DNA from: a virus
IMG/VR virus record: IMGVR_UViG_3300033155_001978
Coordinates: 1-37,437 of that record
DNA length: 37,437 bases
Direction: 5' to 3' (one strand)
Below are positions 8,358 to 16,307 of this stretch, one piece after another. The notes beneath the pieces are model-generated. The model saw nothing but the letters and a program-made list of their open reading frames with translations. It was not told the DNA's origin and searched no databases. Position 1 is the first letter of the stretch. The number at the start of each line of letters is the position of its first letter. A program made the translations under genes and the position numbers.

Positions 8358-8666
8358 ATGGCTGAACAAACTGGTTGGGTGGAGCCTGCAACCGCATCTG
8401 CTGGTGTTGCAACAGCGACTAAAGTAGCTGATGTGAATAGGCAACACATTATACATTCTGTCGATGCTAGTGCTGTGGGGGCTGCTGAAATTCTTTTATT
8501 GCAAATCAGGGATGACACCGACGTAATTTGGGAAGGCCATGTACATCAGCAGCGTGAAGTATTGTTCCCTAAAGGCTTATCTATTACAAAAGGTAATGCA
8601 TGCAGCGCAGTACTCACAGCTGGGGCTGGTATAACTAAAGTAAATTTACATGGGGCTAGTAGATAG
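8358..8666 (+). CDS. Small beta-rich protein of unknown function
   Basis: 102 residues, preceded by GAGGTGATTC close to ATG 8358. Alternating hydrophobic strands (HIIHSVDA, AEILLLQIRDD, VIWEGHVHQQREVLFP) suggest a compact beta-sandwich. The stop is directly followed by the next start, so the two genes are translationally coupled. The location suggests a minor head component. I recognise no family. Confidence 0.55.
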   Translation: MAEQTGWVEPATASAGVATATKVADVNRQHIIHSVDASAVGAAEILLLQIRDDTDVIWEGHVHQQREVLFPKGLSITKGNACSAVLTAGAGITKVNLHGASR

Positions 8667-8924
8667 ATGATGCCTGCTCAAGATAATGTAGATACCAGAG
8701 CTTTGGAAAAAGCCACGGAAGCCCTTGTAAAAATTGAATCTTACGAAAGGGTTTGTTCCCAACGTTATGCAGAAATCGCGTCTGGACAAAAGGCTATATT
8801 CCGTAAATTAGATGAAATGGATAATAAACATTTCAATCGATGGTTAATAGTAGCGGGGGCTACCATTGTAATTTTATTGGCTGTTATTGGCTCCCTATAT
8901 CAAAATACTGGGATAGTACATTAA
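8667..8924 (+). CDS. Small single-pass membrane protein (XhlA-like layout)
   Basis: 85 residues: a helical, charged N-terminal part that could form a coiled coil (about 9-55) and one C-terminal membrane segment (about 59-78, WLIVAGATIVILLAVIGSLY). This is the arrangement of XhlA/haemolysin-type phage membrane proteins that help holins, but here the gene sits in the head module, far from the lysis genes. Two ATGs (8667, 8670) abut the upstream stop codon. It could also help DNA entry or membrane docking. Function is not established. Confidence 0.55.
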   Translation: MMPAQDNVDTRALEKATEALVKIESYERVCSQRYAEIASGQKAIFRKLDEMDNKHFNRWLIVAGATIVILLAVIGSLYQNTGIVH

Positions 8925-9362
8925 ATGACTTGGACATACACCGGCGACCCTAGCGCTAATAATAGGGATGAAGTTAGATTTTTAATTGGTGATACCGATA
9001 ATGCTGATAAAATAGTTCAAGATGAGGAAATTGCATATGCTATCGCTAATGAAGCAAATAATCGTTTAGCAGCAATTCGAATCGTTAGAACTCTAGCTGG
9101 TAAATATGCCAGAAAAGTCGATAAAACAGTTGGTGACCTCAAGATATCATACAGCCAAATCTATAAGCATTATGTTGATTTGGCTACATTTCTTGAGGAG
9201 TCTGATGCTAATTTATATGCTCCAATTGCTTATGCTGGTGGTATAAGTGTATCAGATAAGGACTCTGTGAGGGATAATTCAGATCGTGCTGATCCTATGT
9301 TCACTAAGGGAATGAATGATAACCCATCTAATAATGTAGAGAGTGATAATAATGATTACTGA
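8925..9362 (+). CDS. Head-tail connector (gp6-like adaptor)
   Basis: A 145-residue protein. Its N-terminus (MTWTYTGDPSANNRDEVRFL, then IGDTDNADKIVQDEEI) followed by a helical bundle with LAGKYARKVDKTVGDLKISY is a pattern I know from phage adaptor proteins that dock under the portal. The polar tail (about 105-145) looks disordered. ATG 8925 directly follows the upstream stop; the 3' end overlaps the next gene. The usual partner neck genes appear only about 8.4 kb downstream, at 17797. Confidence 0.75.
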   Translation: MTWTYTGDPSANNRDEVRFLIGDTDNADKIVQDEEIAYAIANEANNRLAAIRIVRTLAGKYARKVDKTVGDLKISYSQIYKHYVDLATFLEESDANLYAPIAYAGGISVSDKDSVRDNSDRADPMFTKGMNDNPSNNVESDNNDY

Positions 9363-10287
9363 CAGGATTGATTCAATTACCAAAGTAGAAGATTTTCGCT
9401 CTATCCTACCAGCCCCAAAGTCAGTAAAAATTGAACTTACTAATAAGTGTAATTACCGGTGCGGATTTTGTGCTTTAAGGACGAGGGATAAACAATTAAA
9501 TACAGATATGGATATCAATTTATATAAACGGATCGTCATGGAAATGGCGGATGCCGGGGTACAAGAGATAGGCGTTTTCTACTTGGGGGAATCATTCATG
9601 TCCCCCGATATTCTAGTAGAGGCTATTCGTTTTACTAAACAGGTTGCTAAAATTCCCTATGTTTTCCTAACATCTAATGCCTCTATTGCTTTCCCTGATA
9701 TGGTATTAAAATGCATGGAGGCAGGGCTTGATTCACTGAAATGGTCTATCAATGCCTCTGATGATGCCCAATTTAAGGAAGTTATGGGTGTTAAGCCAAA
9801 ACTCTATGGTAATGCTTTTGCTAATATGAAAGCTGCATTTGAGATCAGGGGTAATCATAAATGTGGTCTTTATGCTTCTTCTATTAAATATGATGGGGAG
9901 CAGCAGGGAAAAATGGAGGCTTTGCTGGATGAGAAAGTTAGACCCTATATTGATGAACATTATTGGCTACCGCTTTATTCAATGGGTTCTGTAGCCACTC
10001 AAAGAGAGGCAGAACTAGGTTATCGTCCTACTGCCGGTAATCAAGGGCGGTTGGGGCAATTAAGGCCACCTCTTCCTTGTTGGAGCGCGTTCACAGAAGG
10101 TCATGTAAGGGCCGACGGGGGACTTTCCTTATGTTGTTTTGATGCGGATGGACGTTTTGTAGTTGGGGACCTCAAAAAAGAATCTTTCATGGATGCTTGG
10201 AATTCAGAGAAATTTCAGGAGGTTCGAAGGGCTCATTTAAAGAAAGACTTAACCGGGACGGTTTGTGAGAAGTGTGTAGCATACTGA
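9352..10287 (+). CDS. Radical SAM protein with SPASM-like C-terminal domain
   Basis: The chain has the radical SAM iron-sulfur motif CNYRCGFC (CX3CX2C), shortly after IELTNK, and a partial TIM-barrel after it. The C-terminal part has PCWSAF, a CC pair in LSLCCFDADG, and CEKC at the very end, arranged like the extra cluster ligands of SPASM domains. Such enzymes use S-adenosylmethionine radicals to modify peptides, sugars or other substrates; the substrate here is unknown. ATG 9352 gives 311 residues; GTG 9343 adds three. It overlaps the connector gene by about 11 bases, so it is co-translated with virion genes. No precursor-peptide gene is evident beside it. Confidence 0.88.
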   Translation: MITDRIDSITKVEDFRSILPAPKSVKIELTNKCNYRCGFCALRTRDKQLNTDMDINLYKRIVMEMADAGVQEIGVFYLGESFMSPDILVEAIRFTKQVAKIPYVFLTSNASIAFPDMVLKCMEAGLDSLKWSINASDDAQFKEVMGVKPKLYGNAFANMKAAFEIRGNHKCGLYASSIKYDGEQQGKMEALLDEKVRPYIDEHYWLPLYSMGSVATQREAELGYRPTAGNQGRLGQLRPPLPCWSAFTEGHVRADGGLSLCCFDADGRFVVGDLKKESFMDAWNSEKFQEVRRAHLKKDLTGTVCEKCVAY

Positions 10288-10311
10288 TGAACACCATGGT
10301 GGTTGAATAAT

Positions 10312-10875
10312 ATGGCCGCACCAATTTATTACGAAGATCAAGACCTTAAATTTAAAAGGCCAGTCGGTTCAGATTGGCCTTTACCCGTTATAGATGTTTT
10401 CCATTTAAGAACACATGATGGTACGACATTTATCGGGGGGCATTTATGGGGGGATATAATAGCGGCTGATGGATATGCTGATTTACTTATCACTATATCC
10501 CCCGATAATTCACCACATCTATTGTACAATGTTAGTGTTGGTAGGGATTCAGAATTACAATTCTTTACTAATGTTACAGCGAGTAATGTGGGCTCGTTGG
10601 CTATTATAAGGAATAGGGCTTACTATTCTATGGTTGAATCCAATATAGCACTACACCACGACCCGGTTATTACCGATTTGGGGGACCCATACCCTGCAGA
10701 ATATATTCCGGGTGGTTCTGGTGGTAATGCAGCAGGCGGGGTGGTAGGTGGTTTCGGTGAATTCGTACCCGGTCCTGGTACACATTTAATACGAATAACT
10801 AATATTGGTGGGCAAACCATGCGGGCGTCCATCACTCTGCATTGGTATCAGCATACACCTAGGCCGACCGTTTAA
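10312..10875 (+). CDS. Probable virion protein of unknown fold
   Basis: 187 residues from ATG 10312; a TTG at 10303 would add three residues, but GGTGG near 10299 suits the ATG. It is polar and beta-rich, with a Gly-rich linker near 134-160 (GGSGGNAAGGVVGGFGEF) and a final ITLHWYQHTPRP. It has no catalytic motif, signal peptide or membrane segment. This style is common in phage surface or decoration proteins. It follows the radical SAM gene by 24 bases, so it could be a substrate or just a neighbour. Confidence 0.6.
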   Translation: MAAPIYYEDQDLKFKRPVGSDWPLPVIDVFHLRTHDGTTFIGGHLWGDIIAADGYADLLITISPDNSPHLLYNVSVGRDSELQFFTNVTASNVGSLAIIRNRAYYSMVESNIALHHDPVITDLGDPYPAEYIPGGSGGNAAGGVVGGFGEFVPGPGTHLIRITNIGGQTMRASITLHWYQHTPRPTV

Positions 10876-10882
10876 ATGGGGA

Positions 10883-10911
10883 TTGACAAAAATAGGTATG
10901 ATAAATTTTAC
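10883..10911 (+). promoter_or_regulatory. Possible internal promoter before the methyltransferase gene
   Basis: The only sizeable gap in this area (10876-10945) holds a perfect TTGACA at 10883-10888. No good -10 lies at 17 bases (TTTTAC); TATGAT at 10897-10902 is a good -10 but only 8 bases away. The two elements may be coincidental, or one may be read with an activator. AAGGAGCG precedes ATG 10946. Confidence 0.25.
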
Positions 10912-10945
10912 TTGTTAGGTAATTAGCGAATTAAGGAGCGCAAAA

Positions 10946-11551
10946 ATGGGTAATACACATCAAGAAGAGAAAAAGAAGTATGAAAAATGTTGGGACACGG
11001 ATGGGTATAGAATTCATTCCCCCGGTGAAAATAGTCTAAATGCTTTTAAAAAGATTGTTAAACCGTTTGAATTTAGTAGCATAGTAGATTGTGGTAGCGG
11101 CACGGCACGTGCTAGTTTAGCATTGGCAAAAGAGGATTACGGCGTTACGATGTTGGATATTACCAATCAATCGATGGATGATGAGGTTCGGAATAGCATA
11201 TCTAATATGGTAAATCTCAATTTTTTTGAAATCAATTTATGGGATTCACCAGCCATGGTGAGCCACGCCCATGATTATGATTATGCTTATTGTTGTGATG
11301 TGATGGAGCATATCCCAACTGAATATGTAATGGCTACCCTCCAAAATATTATTAACACCTGTAAAAGAGGTGCTTTTTTCTATATCTGTTTGGTACCGGA
11401 CAGTTTTGGTCAAATTATTGGTTCACCTTTACATTTAACAGTAAAACCATTTTTGTGGTGGCGTGATAAACTAGCTGAATTAGGTAATGTCGTCGACGCA
11501 CGGGATTTAATCTCGAATGGCATGTATTATGTAGAAAAGGAGGTGAACTAA
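10946..11551 (+). CDS. Class I SAM-dependent methyltransferase
   Basis: 201 residues with the Rossmann-fold hallmarks: motif I VDCGSGTARA (47-56), an acidic end of strand 2 (MLDI, Asp71), and CDVMEHIP (117-124), the post-strand-4 motif of small-molecule and sugar methyltransferases. It lacks the NPPY or DPPY motif of DNA-base methyltransferases, so a small molecule, sugar or lipid target is more likely than DNA. Its stop shares one base with the start of the sulfotransferase fusion (TAATG), so the two are tightly coupled. Confidence 0.83.
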   Translation: MGNTHQEEKKKYEKCWDTDGYRIHSPGENSLNAFKKIVKPFEFSSIVDCGSGTARASLALAKEDYGVTMLDITNQSMDDEVRNSISNMVNLNFFEINLWDSPAMVSHAHDYDYAYCCDVMEHIPTEYVMATLQNIINTCKRGAFFYICLVPDSFGQIIGSPLHLTVKPFLWWRDKLAELGNVVDARDLISNGMYYVEKEVN

Positions 11552-13035
11552 TGACCCCACAACCAATATTTGTGACGGGTGTGGCCCGTTCTGGTACCTC
11601 CATGGTTGCCCATCTTTTACATGAGTGTGGCGCTTGGTCTGGTACAACTGAACCCGGCAGTTCTGAAAACCTGAATGGATTTTATGAAAATCGTTATTTG
11701 CGTGATGGTCTTATGAAGACTGCATTATCTATGTTGGGTGCGGATCATCTTGGTATACACCCCCTGCCCCCCCATGATATCTCATCGGGCGTTAACCTCA
11801 AATCTCTTGTTGATAGACTACTAGTAGACGATGGTTACTTCGAGATACCTAAGGGGCCTCCGTGGATGTATAAGGATGCTAAACTGCTCCTGATGTGGCG
11901 TGATTGGCATCATTCATACCCAGATGCTACGTGGGTAGTGGTGCGCCGGGATCGCGAAGAGTTGATCGATTCCTGTTGTCGAACCCCCTTTATGAATACC
12001 CCCAAATATGGCCCGCGCGATCGGGAATTCTGGGCAGTATGGGTAGATTGTTATTTAAACCGGATGGAAGCATTGAAGAAATCAAGTGCTAATGTTATCG
12101 AGGTTGATGCAAATGCATTGATCAGGGGTGATATCAGTTCATTTAAGATAGTTGTTGAACAAACTGATGGATTAAGTTGGGACGATCTAAAGGTTAATTC
12201 TGTGATCCAGCCCGAGTTATGGGGGAAAAAGCGTCTTAAGATTAATATGGGTATGAACGCCAATATTGCGGATATTTTAGAAAATGTCCGTGTTAATGTT
12301 AAACGTCAACTACCTCAGGTAAAACCCTATGAAATCAATGATAAACAAAAGATCGCAATTGTTGCTGGCGGCCCATCTCTTAATGACACCCTACCTGAAT
12401 TACGTCGACAAGTTGAGGAAGAGGGTTATATGTTGGTGGCAGTTAATAATACACATGATTGGTTGGTAGAAAGAGGGTTTAAGCCGTCTGTGCATGTAAT
12501 GGTAGACGCTAGGCAGCATAATGTTAGATTTGTGCAAAACCCAATCGATACATGTAAATATTTAATGGCATCTCAATGCCACCCTGATGTATTTGATGCA
12601 CTGGAAGGTCAGAACGTTCAAATTTTCCATGTTTTAAATGAGATGGGGGAGAAAGAAATATTAGATAATCATTATTTTGGTAAGTATTATTTCGTAGTTG
12701 GTGGATCAACAGTAGTTCTTAGAACTATTTGGATGATGAGAATGCTGGGTTTCAAAAAAATGGAAGTATATGGGTTTGATTCTTGTTACATGGGGGGTGA
12801 ACACCATGCATACAACCAAATAGAAAATGATGAATGTGAAGTACATGATTTAGTATGTATGGGAAAAACGTTTAAGTGCGCTGCATGGATGGCCAGTCAA
12901 TTTGAAGATTTTCAACGGTTTATCATATCTTTAGGTGACAAATTTGAATTAAATGTTCATGGTAATGGATTAATCGCACATATGATGAAAGAAGGTGCTA
13001 AACTTAGCGAAAAATTAACCATAGGAGGTAATTAA
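11551..13035 (+). CDS. Sulfotransferase-like + DUF115 (Maf/MptE-like) fusion
   Basis: 494 residues in two parts. Residues 1-230 look like a PAPS-dependent sulfotransferase: FVTGVARSGTSMV (7-19) is the 5'-phosphosulfate loop, and WVVVRRDREELIDSCCR (128-144) resembles the 3'-phosphate site. Residues 255-490 look like DUF115, the domain of flagellin glycosylation (Maf) and MptE-like proteins: VAGGPSL (271-277), VMVDA (317-321), GGSTVVLRT (384-392) and VYGFD (406-410). The join suggests one chain both transfers and sulfates a glycan, but activity is unproven. AAGGAGGTG lies just before ATG 11551. Confidence 0.8.
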   Translation: MTPQPIFVTGVARSGTSMVAHLLHECGAWSGTTEPGSSENLNGFYENRYLRDGLMKTALSMLGADHLGIHPLPPHDISSGVNLKSLVDRLLVDDGYFEIPKGPPWMYKDAKLLLMWRDWHHSYPDATWVVVRRDREELIDSCCRTPFMNTPKYGPRDREFWAVWVDCYLNRMEALKKSSANVIEVDANALIRGDISSFKIVVEQTDGLSWDDLKVNSVIQPELWGKKRLKINMGMNANIADILENVRVNVKRQLPQVKPYEINDKQKIAIVAGGPSLNDTLPELRRQVEEEGYMLVAVNNTHDWLVERGFKPSVHVMVDARQHNVRFVQNPIDTCKYLMASQCHPDVFDALEGQNVQIFHVLNEMGEKEILDNHYFGKYYFVVGGSTVVLRTIWMMRMLGFKKMEVYGFDSCYMGGEHHAYNQIENDECEVHDLVCMGKTFKCAAWMASQFEDFQRFIISLGDKFELNVHGNGLIAHMMKEGAKLSEKLTIGGN

Positions 13036-13036
13036 A

Positions 13037-13492
13037 ATGGCAGCACAAGCGTGGATTATTTACAATAAATTTCGGGAGTATATGGCCGATAACACTATCG
13101 ATCTTGATGGTGATACTTTTATGTTGGCTTTATTCACTAGTGCATCAAATGCAGCAATAGCAACTTTATCTACACGCAGTCAGGTGACGAATGAAGTTTC
13201 TGCAGCAAATGGCTATGCAGCGGGTGGTAAGTCATTGTTGGGTATAACTTGGGCAGAGGGTGCATCCGCGGGTGTGATGCGGTTTGATGCCACTGCAACT
13301 ATTTGGTCCGCTTCAGGTGGTAGTATTGTTAATGCCAAGTTTGCAGTATTATATGACTTAACCACGGGTGCATCTGCCGGTGTTCAGAGATTAGTTGCAA
13401 GTTCACAACTTTCAACTAGTCAGTTTACTGTCACTGACGGCAATACATTAACAGTGACGCCAAGTGCAACTGGTATCTTTGAGTTAACTTAA
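13037..13492 (+). CDS. Probable virion structural protein
   Basis: 151 residues, start supported by AGGAGG. It opens with AAQAWIIYNKFREYMADN and continues with DGDTFMLALFTSASNA and many short Ala/Gly/Ser/Thr strands, as in a family of phage proteins of unknown function found in structural clusters. It is rich in Ser, Thr and Ala and has no catalytic signature. It abuts the sulfotransferase fusion. Which particle part it belongs to cannot be read from the sequence. Confidence 0.6.
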   Translation: MAAQAWIIYNKFREYMADNTIDLDGDTFMLALFTSASNAAIATLSTRSQVTNEVSAANGYAAGGKSLLGITWAEGASAGVMRFDATATIWSASGGSIVNAKFAVLYDLTTGASAGVQRLVASSQLSTSQFTVTDGNTLTVTPSATGIFELT

Positions 13493-13517
13493 CTGTAATA
13501 TAATAAGGAGTGATGTG

Positions 13518-14051
13518 ATGAAAAACTATTTTTGGGTTTTTCTATTGATCCTAATTGGTGGTGGGAGCAGTAATGCTGTTGCCGCTATTCCGGTCGGCGA
13601 ATGTGTGCGTGTAGTAGACACAGTAGTTTGTAATATGGGCTATCGCGCTTTCAACTTAAAGACTTTCAACGACAGTTGGCCGCAGGGAACCGCTACCCTC
13701 GGGGAGCTTGGGCTTATATTTGGGGCTAGTCAGCGAATCTTAAATGAAGAAGAACTCGCAATTATTAATGACACCAATGTGATCCAACTACCCCCACCAG
13801 ATCTTGTTGAGTGGGTGGTACACAAACACCACCCTACGGCGGTTAAAAGGCCATCTTATAAGTTTATTTCTGGCAATTTGATCGAACACAAAACACTATA
13901 CGCCACAATTGGCGAACCGTGTGGGGCTTTAGCGATACCGACGACCAGAACACTGCAATACCGTTATTTATGGAAAACTGATGCTGACGGAATGACTCCG
14001 TACCAGGATGAACTTGGTAATCATCTGGTGGCGATTTGTGTACAAATCTGA
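13518..14051 (+). CDS. Secreted protein with N-terminal signal peptide
   Basis: 177 residues. The first about 22 residues form a signal peptide: Lys2, a hydrophobic core (FWVFLLILIGG) and a small-residue site (NAVAA) before IPVGEC. There is no lipobox. The mature part has Cys residues that could form disulfides (early C-x-n-C pair VGECVRVVDTVVCN). AAGGAG at 13505-13510 fits ATG 13518 better than the GTG at 13515. An exported phage protein might act in the periplasm, for example in exclusion or lysis, or be a moron product. Family unknown. Confidence 0.65.
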   Translation: MKNYFWVFLLILIGGGSSNAVAAIPVGECVRVVDTVVCNMGYRAFNLKTFNDSWPQGTATLGELGLIFGASQRILNEEELAIINDTNVIQLPPPDLVEWVVHKHHPTAVKRPSYKFISGNLIEHKTLYATIGEPCGALAIPTTRTLQYRYLWKTDADGMTPYQDELGNHLVAICVQI

Positions 14052-14503
14052 CATTTAACCAGCTTCTGAAAGCAACACCCAATATCCGGGCAATCGGTAT
14101 ACAGGTACTAAGAAGTTGGGGCTACACGGATCGAGAGGCAGAGCAGGAAGCGTTGATCGCTTTGTGGGACGTTTCGAGGGAAGATAAACAGCCGAAAAAT
14201 GTTAGTGCCTACATCCGGGTTACATTAAAGAATGCAGAGATAGATAGAACTAGAAAACTACAGTCAAGAATGGAAGTTGTGGGGATTACTGACGAACCGT
14301 TTGAGAAGGAGCAACAATTCAATCTAATCTGGTTTTTTATGCTTACGGAAAATATCACACACAAACATCGCAGGCTTTTGTTCCAGTCATATGTGCTTAG
14401 ATATAGTGGGCCTGAACTCGCGAAGAAATACGGGGTCGCGCTAGGAACAATAAAATCCAGACTTAACAGGATTTGTAGACGGGTAATGGGGGCGTGCAGA
14501 TGA
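14036..14503 (+). CDS. ECF-like RNA polymerase sigma factor
   Basis: 155 residues with a two-domain sigma layout. A region 2-like part (about 32-75: YTDREAEQEALIALWD, then NVSAYIRVTLKNAEIDRTRK) would bind core polymerase and the -10 element. A region 4-like helix-turn-helix (about 118-152: YSGPELAKKYGVALGTIKSR) would bind the -35 element. It could direct transcription of phage late genes or host genes. The start appears to be TTG 14036, 15 bases inside the preceding gene, with GGTGG upstream; the rare start suggests low expression. No anti-sigma gene is visible. Confidence 0.75.
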   Translation: MCTNLTFNQLLKATPNIRAIGIQVLRSWGYTDREAEQEALIALWDVSREDKQPKNVSAYIRVTLKNAEIDRTRKLQSRMEVVGITDEPFEKEQQFNLIWFFMLTENITHKHRRLLFQSYVLRYSGPELAKKYGVALGTIKSRLNRICRRVMGACR

Positions 14504-15027
14504 GCATAGTTTCAAATCAAACAATCGCAGATAGCGACACGCAAGTAAGTGGCTTGCGAAGTATACGCCATGAATTTACTGATCATTTAGGGAAGGTGCA
14601 TATTCGTGGTGCTAGAAAAGTTAATGGTGCCTGGACTGAAGTTGAATATTCAGCAGAACGTTTAGGGATTATCTCTGTACTAGAAAACGATTTGGCATGG
14701 GAAGAAGTGCAGCAGCAAATAAATGTAGCCATTATGAATGGTAATCCCGATAAGGTGCCAGATCACCAAACACAGATAGATTTTGATCGACGTTTTTTAG
14801 GCGCATCAATGTTGCTTGACACAGATTCGTTATTAAGTTGTCAGCCTGTTTATGATCGCGTTCAGACCGAAGGAGCCAATAATAATCAACGGGCTACGTA
14901 TCTTGGTATAACAAGCCAGGAGTATGGTTTAGTTAATGATCGCTATGTTGATGCAATCTCCAATCAGTGGTATCGAGATTTGGAGGTTATACATCGGTGG
15001 ACTGAAATTAATGGGGCATTCTTGTAA
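14500..15027 (+). CDS. Unknown protein downstream of the sigma factor
   Basis: 175 residues from ATG 14500, which overlaps the sigma stop as ATGA (GTG 14494 would add two residues). The chain is mixed alpha/beta, with RHEFTDHLGKVHIRGARK near the start and an aromatic C-terminus (SNQWYRDLEVIHRWTE). Some phage virion proteins of the fibre or neck region have a similar N-terminal strand pattern. The stop overlaps the next start (TAATG). I do not recognise a family. Confidence 0.5.
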   Translation: MSIVSNQTIADSDTQVSGLRSIRHEFTDHLGKVHIRGARKVNGAWTEVEYSAERLGIISVLENDLAWEEVQQQINVAIMNGNPDKVPDHQTQIDFDRRFLGASMLLDTDSLLSCQPVYDRVQTEGANNNQRATYLGITSQEYGLVNDRYVDAISNQWYRDLEVIHRWTEINGAFL

Positions 15028-16307
15028 TGGCATATTTCTACGTTAAATCAAGTTATGGCACACGCATTGCAGGCGGTGGCACCACAAAACAAACAGGTGC
15101 TTATTCATCGTTAGGTGTTGGCAACGTTTATGCAACTATTACGTTAGCAATAACAGATGGAGCTGGCTCTGGTGATTTTATTATTTGCTCAGATGTTCAC
15201 GACCACGATTACGGCACAAGTCAGGCATTAATCACATTAGCCAGAATAGTCGGCGCCGACGATGCAAATTGTGATGTTGAAAGTTTCGGTGCGATAGAAG
15301 AATGCACAACGGCTGGCGCTGATTTATCGATTACCAATGCGATTTGTCATTCTATGACGTTTAAAGCTGCTGATGATATGTGGGGTAATGATTCTAATTT
15401 CTATAAATGCTTACTTCATATCGGAACGGTAAGTGGTGGTGCCCAGTTTGGTTGGTTAGCTTCTGCTGCTGACAAATTAACGAAGCTTCATTATTGTACT
15501 ATTCATTCTATCAATAATCTTACTAGTTTTTTCAGAGCACAAACAACCTCTATTAGGTGTCATTTGGAGTTGATTGGGACAAATATAACAGCAGGAGGAA
15601 CAGTAACAAGCATTTTTCGCGCGGGATCGGCTTCTCAAACAGTAACTATGCGCGGAGGATCATTACCAGATTGTACTAATCTTTTGGAGAATGCAGCAGG
15701 AGATGCTCATCTATATCTTAGTAATGTTGATTTAGGTACATACACCAATGAGTCGAGCGCTGCTCTTAGCTTATTGGACGAAATAATCTTATCAGGGTGC
15801 AGCAGTGGTGATAATAATCTTGAAGATATTCTTATGTCTTATTCCGGGAAGGCAGAGGTTGACACTACTACCTATTTAAATGCAAGTGATGGTACAACTT
15901 CATTTTCTAAAAAGATAATCACCACTGCAAATGCCTCTTTCATTGAGCCATTCAGAGTTAAGTTGGGCATGGTTCGTTTGGATGCGTCAACAGCTAAAAC
16001 AGTAACAGTGCAAATATTACATGACTCTGCAGCTAATCTTACAGATGATGAAGTATTTATTGATTTGGTATATCAAGATGATACGACTAACAAGGGATGG
16101 GTAGAGAATTCACTAGGTGACGTACTTTCACCGTCCGATATCATAACCAGTTCAGAAGTATGGACAGAAGACCTTACAGACAATAACGAGCAGGAAATGG
16201 CCGTCACAACTTCCGAAACGGGTGATAATGCCGTGGCCGAAGTTTGGATCAATATAACAAAAGCTAGTTATACATTGTGGGCTGACCCTGCCTTTGTGGT
16301 GACATAA
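15027..16307 (+). CDS. Beta-helix-like virion protein
   Basis: 426 residues. The first 270 residues are a run of short strands and turns with Ser, Thr, Asn and Gly (MTFKAADDMWGNDSNFYKCL, LHYCTIHSINNLTSFF, LELIGTNITAGGTV), the look of a right-handed beta-helix. The C-terminal about 130 residues form a separate strand-rich domain (FRVKLGMVRLDASTAKTVTV, then ISFDLVYQD-like strands). Such proteins serve as phage fibres or decoration proteins. The gene is coupled to both neighbours (TAATG upstream, adjacent start downstream). Confidence 0.55.
   Translation: MAYFYVKSSYGTRIAGGGTTKQTGAYSSLGVGNVYATITLAITDGAGSGDFIICSDVHDHDYGTSQALITLARIVGADDANCDVESFGAIEECTTAGADLSITNAICHSMTFKAADDMWGNDSNFYKCLLHIGTVSGGAQFGWLASAADKLTKLHYCTIHSINNLTSFFRAQTTSIRCHLELIGTNITAGGTVTSIFRAGSASQTVTMRGGSLPDCTNLLENAAGDAHLYLSNVDLGTYTNESSAALSLLDEIILSGCSSGDNNLEDILMSYSGKAEVDTTTYLNASDGTTSFSKKIITTANASFIEPFRVKLGMVRLDASTAKTVTVQILHDSAANLTDDEVFIDLVYQDDTTNKGWVENSLGDVLSPSDIITSSEVWTEDLTDNNEQEMAVTTSETGDNAVAEVWINITKASYTLWADPAFVVT

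Noticed and set aside
10946-11551. DNA methyltransferase
   Set aside because: No N/DPPY motif and no target-recognition region; the CDVMEHIP motif fits small-molecule methyltransferases better.
14036-14060. A different, more standard start for the sigma factor
   Set aside because: No in-frame ATG or GTG precedes the region 2 sequence; TTG 14036 with GGTGG is the best available, CTG 14048 being weaker.
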